A stretch of 64,000 nt of DNA, from NCBI RefSeq assembly GCF_003058265.1, contig NZ_QBUK01000001.1:434001-498000 (forward strand). The letters run 5' to 3'. Position numbers and translations under genes: made by a program. Below, in pieces: positions 55,545-64,000 of this stretch. Below the pieces are notes generated by a model. That model was not told the DNA's origin. It searched no databases and saw only the letters and a program-made list of their open reading frames with translations. The stretch's first letter is position 1. Each line of letters opens with the position of its first letter. This DNA comes from Flagellimonas amoyensis. GTDB lineage: Bacteria; Bacteroidota; Bacteroidia; Flavobacteriales; Flavobacteriaceae.

Positions 55545-57125
55545 ATGGCAGGAGGAAAACAAACACCACGTCAGAAGATGATCAACCTAATGTATTTGAT
55601 CTTCATCGCGATGTTGGCCCTTAACATGAGCAAGGAAGTACTTGCGGCTTTCGGTCTAATGAACGAAAAGCTGGAGACTTCCAATGCAAAAACAACAGAA
55701 AACAACTTGGCATTCTTGGGCAGCCTGGAAACAAAGGCTTCCGAAAACGAAGCGGAATATGGAGCGCTGTACCAGAATGCACAACAAGTAAAGCAACTTT
55801 CGGATACGTACTACAACTATCTGGAAGAATTGAAAAAAGGAATGACCGCCGATTTGGAAAACCCAAAGGATTATGTGGTCATGGACAAGTCCGATTATCT
55901 AGATCAGAAATTCTTCCAAGGGGACAATTTGGGCCCAGAAGGAAAGGAGTTCATGAAGCAGATCAACGATTATCGTGAAGGAGTGATCAACGCTTTGCCA
56001 GAAGGTAAATTCACCTCTGTGAAAGAAGCTGTAAAAGTTCGTTTTGCTACCAGTGATGGTAAAAAAGACGACGGTAAAGTAGAAAAAAGGGACGGTACCC
56101 GTCAAGATTGGATCAACTACCACTACGAAGGATTCCCATTGGTAGCTTCTTTGACCAAGTTGACCCAATTGCAAGCAGATATCAAGACCACAGAACAAGA
56201 AGTGTTGAAAAACCTTTTGGAAGGTAACTTGACCGCTGCGGTATCCTTGACCAACTTTGCAAGTTCATTGTCCGCTCCTAAAACGGCTTATTATTCAGGT
56301 GAAAAATACGATGGTAAGCTTATCGTGAGCAAAACCGACAAGACGTCCACTCCGGTGAAAGCCGAATTGACCTTGGACGGAAGACCAATGGCTGAGGGCA
56401 AGGACTACGAGCTTGAAGCAGGAGGTATCAAAATGCTGATCAGTGCAGGAACCCCAGGTGACCACACCATTAAAGGGACCATGTACTTCATGCAGGATGG
56501 AAAAGAGGTGCCAGTTGAAGTGGACAACACTTTCGCTACCATCTCCATGCCCAATGCTGCTGTGATCTCTGCAGACAAGATGAACGTGGTATACCGCGGT
56601 GTGGCCAACCCAATGACCATCTCCATTCCTGGTATTCCTGACAATAAAGTAACAGCTTCAGCTCCTGGTTTGAGCAGAAGAAGTGGTAGCAACTACATCA
56701 TGAACCCTGGAACAGGAAGGGAAGTGACCATTACAGCATCCGGTACCTTGCCTGATGGTAAAGGTATCCGTACCTCCACTGAGTTCCGTATCAAGGACAT
56801 TCCAAGACCTAGCGGAACTGTTCGTGGTGAGGCTGGAAGCGTGAAAATGCCAAGGAAGAACTTGGAAATTTCTACAGTAAGCGCCATGTTGGAAGACTTT
56901 GATTTTGATTTGAACCTTTCAGTGAGCCAGTTCAGTTTCAAAGTACCAGGTCAGCCTACTGTGGTTGTTAACGGAAATAAATTGGATGATAGGGCCAAAT
57001 CTGTTCTAAGCAGGGCAGGTAGAGGAGAAAGCATCCAGATATTTGATATCCAAGCTTATATCACCAATAACAAGAGCTACAAGTTGAAAAAAGTATCTCC
57101 TGTAGTGGTAGAGCTTACAAACTAA
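55545..57125 (+). CDS. gldM: T9SS/gliding motor protein GldM
   Basis: Motor protein of 526 residues: a short cytoplasmic N-terminus with R9, one helix (about 12-33, MINLMYLIFIAMLALNMS) and a long periplasmic shaft of four domains (D1 helical; D2-D4 beta, with SMPNAAVISADKMNVVYRGV and NPMTISIPGIP). It passes motion from GldL to the GldKN ring. Key residue R9 is kept. Confidence 0.97.
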   Translation: MAGGKQTPRQKMINLMYLIFIAMLALNMSKEVLAAFGLMNEKLETSNAKTTENNLAFLGSLETKASENEAEYGALYQNAQQVKQLSDTYYNYLEELKKGMTADLENPKDYVVMDKSDYLDQKFFQGDNLGPEGKEFMKQINDYREGVINALPEGKFTSVKEAVKVRFATSDGKKDDGKVEKRDGTRQDWINYHYEGFPLVASLTKLTQLQADIKTTEQEVLKNLLEGNLTAAVSLTNFASSLSAPKTAYYSGEKYDGKLIVSKTDKTSTPVKAELTLDGRPMAEGKDYELEAGGIKMLISAGTPGDHTIKGTMYFMQDGKEVPVEVDNTFATISMPNAAVISADKMNVVYRGVANPMTISIPGIPDNKVTASAPGLSRRSGSNYIMNPGTGREVTITASGTLPDGKGIRTSTEFRIKDIPRPSGTVRGEAGSVKMPRKNLEISTVSAMLEDFDFDLNLSVSQFSFKVPGQPTVVVNGNKLDDRAKSVLSRAGRGESIQIFDIQAYITNNKSYKLKKVSPVVVELTN

Positions 57126-57144
57126 AAAAAGTATACAAGTTATC

Positions 57145-58047
57145 ATGAATTGGAAAAATGCATTACTAATCGGATTGTTGGGCGTACTGCCCGTATCAAT
57201 GATGGCACAGGCAAACATTTTGAATGCCAAACTGCCCAGTGATATTGGTAAAAAGACCCAAGCTCAAATTGAGCAGGACGCCGATGCCCCATTGAAATAC
57301 GGATATGTGGATGATAGGGATATCCTTTGGTCCAAGACCGTATGGGAAATCGTTGACCTGGACGAGCGCGTCAACTTTCCATTGTACTACCCAACCGATA
57401 CCATAGGTATTGGGGCAGACAGAAGGTCGCTGTACGACGTTTTGATGAAGAATATCAGAAACGGCAAGCTGACAGAGGTTTACACAGATTCTTACTTTAC
57501 CGAAAAGAGGAAACTGGAAGATCTATCTGCGACCTTGAGTAAAGTGGATACCACTGACCTCGGATACGAGCAAATGAATGCCGGAGAGCGCATTTCCCCA
57601 GAGTTCATCAACCAAAGGGACCTGACCGCTGCCGACATCGAAGAATACCGTATCAAAGGAATCTGGTATTTCGACAAACGCCAGGGAGAACTGAAGTTCC
57701 GTCTATTGGGGATTGCACCCGTTGCACCCGATGTTAACTTCATAGATGACGAATCCATGGATCCAGGGGAGAACAAAGTGGAATTGTTCTGGGTGTGGTA
57801 TCCTGCTGCAAGGCAGATCCTACACGAAGCGAAGGTGTACAACCAACGCAACTCAGCAAGGCCCATCTCCTTTGATATGCTTTTGAACGCAAGACGTTTC
57901 AACGGTGTGATCTACAAAGAGGAGAACGTCCATGAAGACCGTAAGATAGACGAGTATATCTTCGATAATGCATTGTTCCAGCTCTTGGAAGCCCAGAGGA
58001 TCAAAGAGACCATCAGGGACAGGGAGCAGGATATGTGGGCCTATTAA
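57145..58047 (+). CDS. gldN: Gliding motility / T9SS protein GldN
   Basis: Periplasmic ring partner of GldK, 300 residues, with a signal peptide (cleavage near MMAQ, residue 22). Motifs KYGYVDDRDILWSKTVWEIVDLDERVNFPLYYPT and the C-terminal DEYIFDNALFQLLEAQRIKETIRDREQDMWAY match GldN. Twenty bases after gldM; followed by a terminator. Confidence 0.97.
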   Translation: MNWKNALLIGLLGVLPVSMMAQANILNAKLPSDIGKKTQAQIEQDADAPLKYGYVDDRDILWSKTVWEIVDLDERVNFPLYYPTDTIGIGADRRSLYDVLMKNIRNGKLTEVYTDSYFTEKRKLEDLSATLSKVDTTDLGYEQMNAGERISPEFINQRDLTAADIEEYRIKGIWYFDKRQGELKFRLLGIAPVAPDVNFIDDESMDPGENKVELFWVWYPAARQILHEAKVYNQRNSARPISFDMLLNARRFNGVIYKEENVHEDRKIDEYIFDNALFQLLEAQRIKETIRDREQDMWAY

Positions 58048-58154
58048 TGACGCTTAGCTTTGAAAGCCTTTGGGCGTATCAAAGTTGTAAGCGGAATTAA
58101 TCCCGATGAAAATCGGTACCTCACAAACACAAATTTCCAATTCAATATCAAATT

Positions 58155-58186
58155 ACGCCGCAATGATCATTGCGGCGTTTTTTTTT
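58155..58186 (+). terminator. Terminator of the gld operon
   Basis: ACGCCGCAAT-GATC-ATTGCGGCGT, ten perfect pairs, then nine T. About 108 bases after the gldN stop. Confidence 0.9.
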
Positions 58187-58243
58187 GTGCCATTGTGGAT
58201 GGAAGTTTGGTCACAATACAACACAGATGGTTAATTTTGTCCC

Positions 58244-59299
58244 ATGTTGGACTATATAGTTGTCGGTATCGGGTTGGCAGGAATCTCGTTTTGCGAGACC
58301 CTCGAAAAACATGGAAAGACCTTCAAGGTCATATCGGATGGGTCCCAAAGGGCATCCCAAGTGGCCGGGGGACTCTACAATCCGGTCATCTTAAAGCGTT
58401 TTACCATGGCCTGGAAGGCCAAGCTCTTGATGGAACAGGCCATGCCCTTCTATAAAGGTCTGGAGAAGAAGCTGGGCGTCACACTGGACCATAAGCTCCC
58501 CGTATTGCGCAAGTTTGCATCCATAGAGGAACAGAATCTATGGTTTGAAGCCTTGGACCGACCGGGATTGGACCATTTTCTTTCCTCAGCGATCCTTCAG
58601 AACAACAATCCAAACCTGGATGCCCCCTTCGGGCTGGGAGAGGTCAAACACACCGGAAGGGTGGACACGGCCACTCTGGTGGAATCCTATAAAACGTATT
58701 TGGAAAGCAAAGGGATGCTGGAAATGGAATCCTTTGACTTTTCCAACTTCGAACATTGGGAAGACCACGTTCAGTATCAATCGATGACCGCCAAGCGCAT
58801 TGTTTTTGCATGTGGCTATGGCCTTACGAACGACCCATTTTTTGGGTATTTGCCCTTGAACGGGACAAAAGGGGAACTGTTGATTATCAAAGCTCCCGAT
58901 TATAAGGAGAGCAGCGTTATCAAATCATCCGTTTTCACCATTCCGTTGGGAGAGGATCATTACATGCTCGGGGCCACCTACAAATGGAAGGACAAGACCA
59001 ATGAGCCCACCGACGAATCCAAAAATGAGCTGTTGGACAAGTTGGGGACATTTCTGAAATGTGATTTTGAAATAGTGGACCATGTAGCCGGAATCCGGCC
59101 CACGGTGGTCGACAGAAGGCCATTGGTAGGCCAGCATCCAACCCACAAAAATCTCTATGTGCTGAACGGTTTCGGTTCCAGAGGTGTGCTCATAGCGCCC
59201 TATGCATCCGGACAGCTGTTCAATGCCATAGAAAAAGGAATTCCGTTGGACCCGGAGATGGACATCCAAAGGTTCACCAAAAAATACTATTCCACCTAA
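58244..59299 (+). CDS. FAD-dependent oxidoreductase (DAO family)
   Basis: Flavoprotein of 351 residues. Rossmann FAD motif at the N-terminus (YIVVGIGLAGISFCETLEK), glycine-rich ASQVAGGLYNP, and a C-terminal VAGIRPTVVDRRPLVGQHP followed by GFGSRGVLIAP. It resembles glycine/D-amino acid oxidases and the oxidase domain of MnmC. Substrate unknown. Its TAA stop overlaps the stop of the next, convergent gene. Confidence 0.87.
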   Translation: MLDYIVVGIGLAGISFCETLEKHGKTFKVISDGSQRASQVAGGLYNPVILKRFTMAWKAKLLMEQAMPFYKGLEKKLGVTLDHKLPVLRKFASIEEQNLWFEALDRPGLDHFLSSAILQNNNPNLDAPFGLGEVKHTGRVDTATLVESYKTYLESKGMLEMESFDFSNFEHWEDHVQYQSMTAKRIVFACGYGLTNDPFFGYLPLNGTKGELLIIKAPDYKESSVIKSSVFTIPLGEDHYMLGATYKWKDKTNEPTDESKNELLDKLGTFLKCDFEIVDHVAGIRPTVVDRRPLVGQHPTHKNLYVLNGFGSRGVLIAPYASGQLFNAIEKGIPLDPEMDIQRFTKKYYST

Positions 59300-59703
59300 C
59301 TTTTCACGGCATGATGCTGCTTGGCCGAAGTCGCATCATATTTGATGAAGAAATTGATCCAGATATTTCGGGATAACCGGATGATCACGGGCATAAAAAC
59401 AATCAATGTGCCCACGATCGCAATAAAGCTATTGACCAAGTTGGTGCCTATGAAAAGGTAGGATATCACAAAGGCGGCAACGGCAAAGGCAATCCCCACC
59501 CCATAGCTCACATACATGGAACCATAAAAGAAAGATGGCTCAATCTTGTACTTGGTGCCACAATGGGAACAACGTTCGTGCATCTTGAAAATTTGGGAAA
59601 GGGCATACGGATTAGGGTTCACATACATGCTTTCTTCATGGCACTTAGGACAACTTCCTGTTAAAATGCTGTAGATTTTGGTTCCTTTTTTTAACATTTG
59701 CAC
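59296..59703 (-). CDS. DUF983 family zinc-ribbon membrane protein
   Basis: Protein of 135 residues with a zinc ribbon at the N-terminus, CPKC (18-21) and CSHCG (45-49), then two hydrophobic helices (about 65-85 and 88-112). This is the DUF983 pattern. A second Met at residue 3 could be the start. Function unknown; often found near cytochrome or housekeeping genes in Bacteroidota. Confidence 0.87.
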   Translation of the reverse strand: MQMLKKGTKIYSILTGSCPKCHEESMYVNPNPYALSQIFKMHERCSHCGTKYKIEPSFFYGSMYVSYGVGIAFAVAAFVISYLFIGTNLVNSFIAIVGTLIVFMPVIIRLSRNIWINFFIKYDATSAKQHHAVKS

Positions 59704-59714
59704 CGATTTTTAAG

Positions 59715-59722
59715 CAAAAATA
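59715..59722 (-). promoter_or_regulatory. Candidate -7 element for the DUF983 gene
   Basis: TATTTTTG on the minus strand fits TAnnTTTG, 12 bases before the ATG. Only the -7 half is visible. Confidence 0.3.
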
Positions 59723-59763
59723 CGCATTAAGCCACTTTTGCTATGTAATTCAGGTCACATAAA

Positions 59764-61677
59764 ATGATAAATGTCCATAATCTTTCCGTAGCCTTTGGAG
59801 GCGAATATCTTTTTGAAGAAATCTCATTTCGCCTGAATGGCGGTGACAGGGTAGGCCTCATTGGAAAGAACGGTGCGGGAAAATCCACATTGCTCAAATT
59901 GCTCGCCAAGGAAATGCCTTTGGATGGGGGTACCATGGCCACGGAAAAGGAAATAAAAGTAGGGTTTTTGAAACAGGACATCGATTTTGATCTCGGAAGG
60001 ACCGTTTTGGAAGAATCCTATCAGGCATTTTCGGAGATAAAGGCACTGGAGCAGAAATTGGACCTGATCAACACCGGTCTGGCAGAGCGGACCGATTATG
60101 AAAGTGAGGGCTATCACCAACTGATGGTGGACCTGAACGATGTCACCCACCACTACGAAATTCTTGGAGGGTACAATTACCAAGGCGATACGGAGAAAGT
60201 TTTGCTCGGACTCGGTTTCAAAAGGGAAGACTTCAACAAATTGACCGATACTTTTTCGGGCGGATGGCGTATGCGTATCGAACTGGCCAAACTCCTGTTG
60301 CAAAGCAATGATGTGTTGCTGCTGGATGAGCCTACCAACCACTTGGATATTGAATCCATCATTTGGTTGGAACAGTTCCTGAACAATTATTCAGGAGCAG
60401 TGGTGATTGTTTCCCACGATAAGATGTTCCTCGACAACGTCACCAACCGTACCATAGAGATCTCATTGGGAAGGATCTATGATTACAATAAACCGTACAC
60501 CAAGTTCCTCGAACTCAGAAAAGAGATCAAGGAGCAGCAGCTCAGCGCCCAAAAGAACCAGGAAAAACAGATACAACAGACCGAAAGGCTGATAGAGAAG
60601 TTCCGTGCCAAGGCCAGCAAGGCGTCCATGGCGCAATCGCTGATCAAAAAACTGGACAAGATAGAACGGATAGAGGTGGACGAAGAGGACAACGGCGTAA
60701 TGAACCTAAGGTTCCCCGTGTCCGTGACCCCCGGTAAAGTAGTGGCCGAGCTGGAAAGCCTATCCAAGAGCTATGGAAAAAAGCAGGTGTTGCAAAATAT
60801 TGACCTGTTGGTGGAGCGCGGCAGTAAGACCGCATTTGTTGGGCAGAACGGACAGGGAAAGACCACCTTGGCGAAGATCATGGTGGGCGAACTGGAGCAC
60901 GAAGGGAACATAAAGATGGGCCACAACGTGCAGCTGGGCTATTTTGCACAGAACCAGGCCGAATATCTGGATGGCAGCAAGACCATTTTGGATACCATGA
61001 CCGATGCTGCCAATGAAAGTAACCGGAGCAAGGTCCGGGACATCCTCGGCTCATTTCTGTTCAGGGGCGACGATGTGGACAAATATGTGAAAGTCCTCTC
61101 CGGAGGGGAGCGGAACCGGTTGGCCTTGGCCAAAATGCTCCTTCAGCCCTTCAATGTGCTGGTGATGGACGAACCTACCAACCACTTGGACATCAAATCC
61201 AAAAATGTCCTGAAACAGGCCCTGCAGAGCTTTGAGGGGACCTTGGTACTCGTTTCGCACGACCGGGATTTTCTCCAAGGGCTCACGGACAGGGTGTATG
61301 AGTTCAAGGACGGGGGCATCAAGGAGTATCTCGGGGATATCGATTTTTACTTGGAGCAGCGCAAGGTGGACGACTTTAGGAAAATCGAAAAAAGGGATAC
61401 CCGCATTGAGGAAAAGGCACCTGCCGAAACCAAGGAGGCGGATTACCATATCCAGAAGAAGCAAAAATCCCTCAAGAACAGATTGAGCGGAGTGGAGAAG
61501 AAAATAGCCCAACTGGAAAAAGAGATTGCCGACATAGACCACAAACTTTTGATGGACTACGATGCCACCGTTGCCAAACCCACATTTTTTGAAGGATATC
61601 AAGGTAAGAAAAAACAACTGGAGCAATTGATGGAAGAGTGGGAAGACATTTCCCACGAGCTGGAATCATTGGATTGA
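59764..61677 (+). CDS. ABC-F family ATPase (ribosome-associated)
   Basis: Soluble double ABC protein of 637 residues without membrane domain. First cassette: GKNGAGKSTLLKLLA (P-loop about 36-50), FSGGWRMRIELAKLLL signature, LLLDEPTNHLD. Second: GQNGQGKTTLAKI, LSGGERNRLALAKMLL, VMDEPTNHLD. The linker (about 245-310) is basic and coiled, KNQEKQIQQTERLIEKFRAKASK. A C-terminal coiled coil (about 555-637) resembles that of Uup. ABC-F proteins free stalled ribosomes or give antibiotic resistance; this one looks like the housekeeping kind. Confidence 0.92.
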   Translation: MINVHNLSVAFGGEYLFEEISFRLNGGDRVGLIGKNGAGKSTLLKLLAKEMPLDGGTMATEKEIKVGFLKQDIDFDLGRTVLEESYQAFSEIKALEQKLDLINTGLAERTDYESEGYHQLMVDLNDVTHHYEILGGYNYQGDTEKVLLGLGFKREDFNKLTDTFSGGWRMRIELAKLLLQSNDVLLLDEPTNHLDIESIIWLEQFLNNYSGAVVIVSHDKMFLDNVTNRTIEISLGRIYDYNKPYTKFLELRKEIKEQQLSAQKNQEKQIQQTERLIEKFRAKASKASMAQSLIKKLDKIERIEVDEEDNGVMNLRFPVSVTPGKVVAELESLSKSYGKKQVLQNIDLLVERGSKTAFVGQNGQGKTTLAKIMVGELEHEGNIKMGHNVQLGYFAQNQAEYLDGSKTILDTMTDAANESNRSKVRDILGSFLFRGDDVDKYVKVLSGGERNRLALAKMLLQPFNVLVMDEPTNHLDIKSKNVLKQALQSFEGTLVLVSHDRDFLQGLTDRVYEFKDGGIKEYLGDIDFYLEQRKVDDFRKIEKRDTRIEEKAPAETKEADYHIQKKQKSLKNRLSGVEKKIAQLEKEIADIDHKLLMDYDATVAKPTFFEGYQGKKKQLEQLMEEWEDISHELESLD

Positions 61678-61746
61678 TCTACTGACTTTTGGGTTTACAC
61701 CACTTATTTGAACAGATTCGCAACAATCAAAGTCCCATTTGCCGAT

Positions 61747-61754
61747 TATATTTG
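61747..61754 (+). promoter_or_regulatory. Candidate -7 element for the LRR gene
   Basis: TATATTTG fits TAnnTTTG and overlaps the first of two copies of TTTGTAGGT (61751-61759 and 61779-61787), spaced 28 bases. The distance to the ATG is 61 bases. Confidence 0.35.
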
Positions 61755-61814
61755 TAGGTTTTTTCATCTTTCCCTTACTTTGTAGGTAAATTCTGTGTAC
61801 TAAATAAGTAATTC

Positions 61815-62699
61815 ATGATTCGATTGGCCATTTTCTTCGTATTCATGACTTCCTTTGTAGGAATGTCATTTGCAAAGGGTCAAGTTCCCCAAAGTGAAAA
61901 AGATGCTCTTGTTGGCTTATATAATGCCACAAACGGGAGCGAATGGAAGGTCTCTTGGGACCTGAATGCCCCAGTGGACACCTGGAAGGGTGTTGAGGTC
62001 AAGGATGGTCATGTTGTAGGAATCAACCTCTTCATGAACAATTTGAACGGAGTATTGCCCGAAGGAATGGGCAAACTGAAGCACCTGACGCATTTGAACT
62101 TGGCTTTCAACAACATAACCGGTGTTTTGCCCAAAGACATCATAAAACTGGAAAAACTCAAGGTATTCCGGTTGGAGATGAACAGGATAAAAGGTTCGCT
62201 TCCCGAAGGAATTGGCAGCATGCAACAATTGGAGGTGTTTTCGATGTTCAACAACTTTTTGACCGGTTCCATCCCCCACGGTTTTGGGTCGCTCAAAAAT
62301 CTAAAGGAACTCAATCTGTCCAGTAACAACCTCGAGGGAAGTATCCCAAATACCATAGGAAACCTTACCAAATTGGAAGTTTTGGGCTTTTTTGAGAACA
62401 AGCTGCATGGGGAAATCCCGGCTGAAATAGGCAAATTGGGCCAGTTGAAGGAACTTGTATTGGCCAACAATCAATTGGATGGTGAAATTCCAGTGGAATT
62501 TGGACAACTTGCCAGCCTACAGATCTTACAACTACAGAACAACAGATTCAATGCCTACACGGGTCTTGAACAAATGAATACAGGCCAACTTCTGGTCTTC
62601 GACTCTGATAATAAAGCCTTGAATCCTAAGTTCAACCAAATTCAAATGGAACGCACAAGAATGGCGGACACCAAGTTTGAGGACGATAACGAAAATTGA
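61815..62699 (+). CDS. Secreted leucine-rich repeat protein, plant-type LRR
   Basis: Protein of 294 residues. Signal peptide ends near SFAKG (residue 22). Then an LRR N-terminal cap (SEKDALVGLYNATNGSEW) and about seven repeats of 23-24 residues of plant type, LxxLxLxxNxLxGxIPxxxGxL (for example LKELNLSSNNLEGSIPNTIG). The last 45 residues are charged and not repetitive. Likely an exported binding protein; ligand unknown. The repeat form is often found in Bacteroidota surface proteins and in plant receptor kinases. Terminator follows. Confidence 0.85.
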   Translation: MIRLAIFFVFMTSFVGMSFAKGQVPQSEKDALVGLYNATNGSEWKVSWDLNAPVDTWKGVEVKDGHVVGINLFMNNLNGVLPEGMGKLKHLTHLNLAFNNITGVLPKDIIKLEKLKVFRLEMNRIKGSLPEGIGSMQQLEVFSMFNNFLTGSIPHGFGSLKNLKELNLSSNNLEGSIPNTIGNLTKLEVLGFFENKLHGEIPAEIGKLGQLKELVLANNQLDGEIPVEFGQLASLQILQLQNNRFNAYTGLEQMNTGQLLVFDSDNKALNPKFNQIQMERTRMADTKFEDDNEN

Positions 62700-62732
62700 G
62701 TAGTTAGTTTATTACTTTAGTTTGTTTGGTTT

Positions 62733-62757
62733 GGGGATACAAAGTATCCCCTTTTTT
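62733..62757 (+). terminator. Terminator after the LRR gene
   Basis: GGGGATAC-AAA-GTATCCCC followed by six T, 34 bases after the stop. Confidence 0.88.
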
Positions 62758-62814
62758 GTGGATCATATTTTGCAATGGCCCATATATTTGCAGGCACAGA
62801 AACCATGACCCCCT

Positions 62815-62997
62815 ATGGATGAACATTTTTTCCAATGCCCCTATTGTTGGGAAGAGATTTCCTTTCTTTTGGACAGTTCGGTACGCCAACAGACGTATGT
62901 GGAGGACTGTGAGGTCTGTTGCAATCCCATAGAAGTGTCCTTGACCTTTGAAGATCAGGAGCTCATTACCTTTGAGGCCCGCGAACTTGGGCAATAG
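62815..62997 (+). CDS. CPXCG-motif zinc-ribbon protein
   Basis: Short protein of 60 residues with CPYC (8-11) and C32-E-V-C35-C36-NP, the pattern of the CPXCG family. It lacks the Gly of CPxCG (CPYCW). Found widely as a small cysteine-rich protein of unknown function, likely binding zinc. Start ATG 62815 follows a terminator by 58 bases. Confidence 0.8.
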   Translation: MDEHFFQCPYCWEEISFLLDSSVRQQTYVEDCEVCCNPIEVSLTFEDQELITFEARELGQ

Positions 62998-63028
62998 AAA
63001 GGGCCGAAACCCTTAGGTCCGGCCCTTT
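62998..63028. terminator. Hairpin between convergent CPXCG and GH16 genes
   Basis: AAAGGGCCG and CGGCCCTTT pair over nine bases around a 13-base loop that itself can pair (ACC with GGT). Only short T runs follow on either strand, so it may be a weak bidirectional terminator. Confidence 0.55.
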
Positions 63029-63105
63029 CCGTGAGTGACACCCTATTGCCACAATTATGATTTCATCCAATCGATGGTAGCAACACCATGGTCGCCCCAT
63101 AAAAC

Positions 63106-64000
63106 TTATTGGTATATCCTTACATAATCAATTTCAAAAGTACCTTCAGAGAATGAATCCGGTACATCCCCACCCAAATTGCCACCCATGGCGATATTTA
63201 GGATCAAGTAATGTTCCTTGTTGAAGGGTTTGTTGGGAGCATTGGCGAACTCATAGACCAAATTGCCATCCACATAGGTTTTGATGCTTCCGCTGTTCCA
63301 TTCCATCGAATACACGTGGAACTCAGTCGAAGCATTGGCAACGGGGCCTTCACCGCCTTCATCATTATACACTTGGGTGTTCAGGTCGCCCCAATGGAAA
63401 TGGGAGATGATACTGTTCTTGTCCCATCCGGTCTGTTCCATAATGTCGATTTCACCACACAAAGGCCAGCCCAAGGTTCCATACTGATCACCAAAATAGT
63501 TTCCTGTTTCATTGGAATCGGCGCCCAAGGTCCAAATGGCAGGCCATGTGCCCGCGCCACTCGGAAGTTTGGCCCGTACTTCCACACGACCATAGGTAAA
63601 CGCATGCTTGGCGTTCAATCTGGCCGAAGTATAGGATTTGGTGGAACCGTTATAGGTGTATTCTTCCTTTAGGGCCTTGATTTTGAGGGTGCCGTCGCTC
63701 ACAAAAGAGTTTTCAGGTCTTGCAGTGTAGTGTTGCAATTCCCCGTTATGCCAACTGCCATTGTCCGGTGGAATGATCTGATGGTGCCATTTTTCCGTGT
63801 CAGGAGCACCGGCATCATCAAACTCATCCGAAAAGACCAGGGCGGCAAATTCCTCATCGGACCTGTATACTTCAACGGCCACGGTTTGGTTGACGAACTC
63901 TCCTGTTGCCGAGTAGGCCCAGACGGCAATGTTGTAGGAGTGGACCCCATCTCTGGAGAAAGTATATTCCATGCTGCCGGTTTGGCTCTCCAGTTGATCG
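63106..64000 (-). CDS. Glycoside hydrolase family 16 glucanase (5' end outside window)
   Basis: The open frame continues past the right edge of the window; 298 residues are visible and the true start is further right (an internal ATG at 63972 is not the start). About 35 residues of a PKD or Ig-like domain (SYNIAVWAYSATGEFVNQT) come first, then a GH16 domain starting LVFSDEFDDAG. The catalytic EIDIME motif (nucleophile and acid/base Glu) is present in GEIDIMEQTGWD. Such enzymes cut beta-1,3 glucan (laminarin) or related algal glucans. No T9SS tail is visible at the C-terminus (DYVRIYQ). Confidence 0.93.
   Translation of the reverse strand, partial: DQLESQTGSMEYTFSRDGVHSYNIAVWAYSATGEFVNQTVAVEVYRSDEEFAALVFSDEFDDAGAPDTEKWHHQIIPPDNGSWHNGELQHYTARPENSFVSDGTLKIKALKEEYTYNGSTKSYTSARLNAKHAFTYGRVEVRAKLPSGAGTWPAIWTLGADSNETGNYFGDQYGTLGWPLCGEIDIMEQTGWDKNSIISHFHWGDLNTQVYNDEGGEGPVANASTEFHVYSMEWNSGSIKTYVDGNLVYEFANAPNKPFNKEHYLILNIAMGGNLGGDVPDSFSEGTFEIDYVRIYQ

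Overview
The window is chromosomal DNA from a marine-type member of the Bacteroidota, most likely family Flavobacteriaceae (something close to Muricauda/Allomuricauda). The reasons are the SusC/SusD pair, the complete gldKLMN gliding and type IX secretion core, a mevalonate-pathway GHMP kinase of the GYDIA type, HYC_CC_PP and LVIVD families, and promoters of the Bacteroidota form (TTG, 21 bases, TAnnTTTG) seen in front of three transcription units. I see no tRNA or rRNA gene, CRISPR array, insertion sequence or prophage. Both ends are cut inside genes: susD on the left, a GH16 glycanase on the right.

Layout. 1-5195: susD (partial), susC and a short membrane-anchored AraC regulator. 5343-8295: a translationally coupled run of HMG-CoA reductase, GHMP kinase and a subclass B1 type metallo-beta-lactamase lipoprotein. 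8484-12221: secreted DPP IV peptidase and POT peptide importer. 12218-17075 (minus): surE, small membrane protein, lpxB, an NlpC/P60 lipoprotein whose start codon lies in a perfect hairpin, and comEC. 17280-21740: Prc-type protease, GH29 fucosidase, DNA/RNA endonuclease. 21737-29475 (minus): a free-methionine sulfoxide reductase-like GAF protein, purH, mreBCD, mrdA and rodA (the elongasome).

29607-40277 is a one-direction copper/silver efflux island: HYC_CC_PP protein, an enlarged CusA-type RND pump, TolC-like channel, His/Met-rich lipoprotein, an AraC regulator with a heavy-metal (CxxC) N-terminal domain, a P1B ATPase and a CusB-type adaptor. The module CPMH...CPxCGM or a close variant occurs four times across it. 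A 32-residue Lys/Ala-rich peptide and a bidirectional terminator separate it from groES-groEL.

42728-47285 (minus) is one transcript: miaB, sigma-54 activator without receiver domain, lptE, a TPR protein, secG. Then come a frameshifted membrane protein, an LVIVD lipoprotein, topA, an arginase-fold protein lacking metal ligands, the gldKLMN operon, a DAO-type oxidoreductase, a DUF983 protein, an ABC-F ATPase, a plant-type LRR secreted protein, a CPXCG zinc-ribbon protein and the partial GH16 enzyme.

Most of the window is ordinary housekeeping. The parts most worth attention are the copper island with its HMA-AraC sensor, the arginase-like pseudoenzyme beside gldK, the B1 lactamase coupled to mevalonate genes, the hairpin over the NlpC start codon, and the frameshift in a T5 tract.
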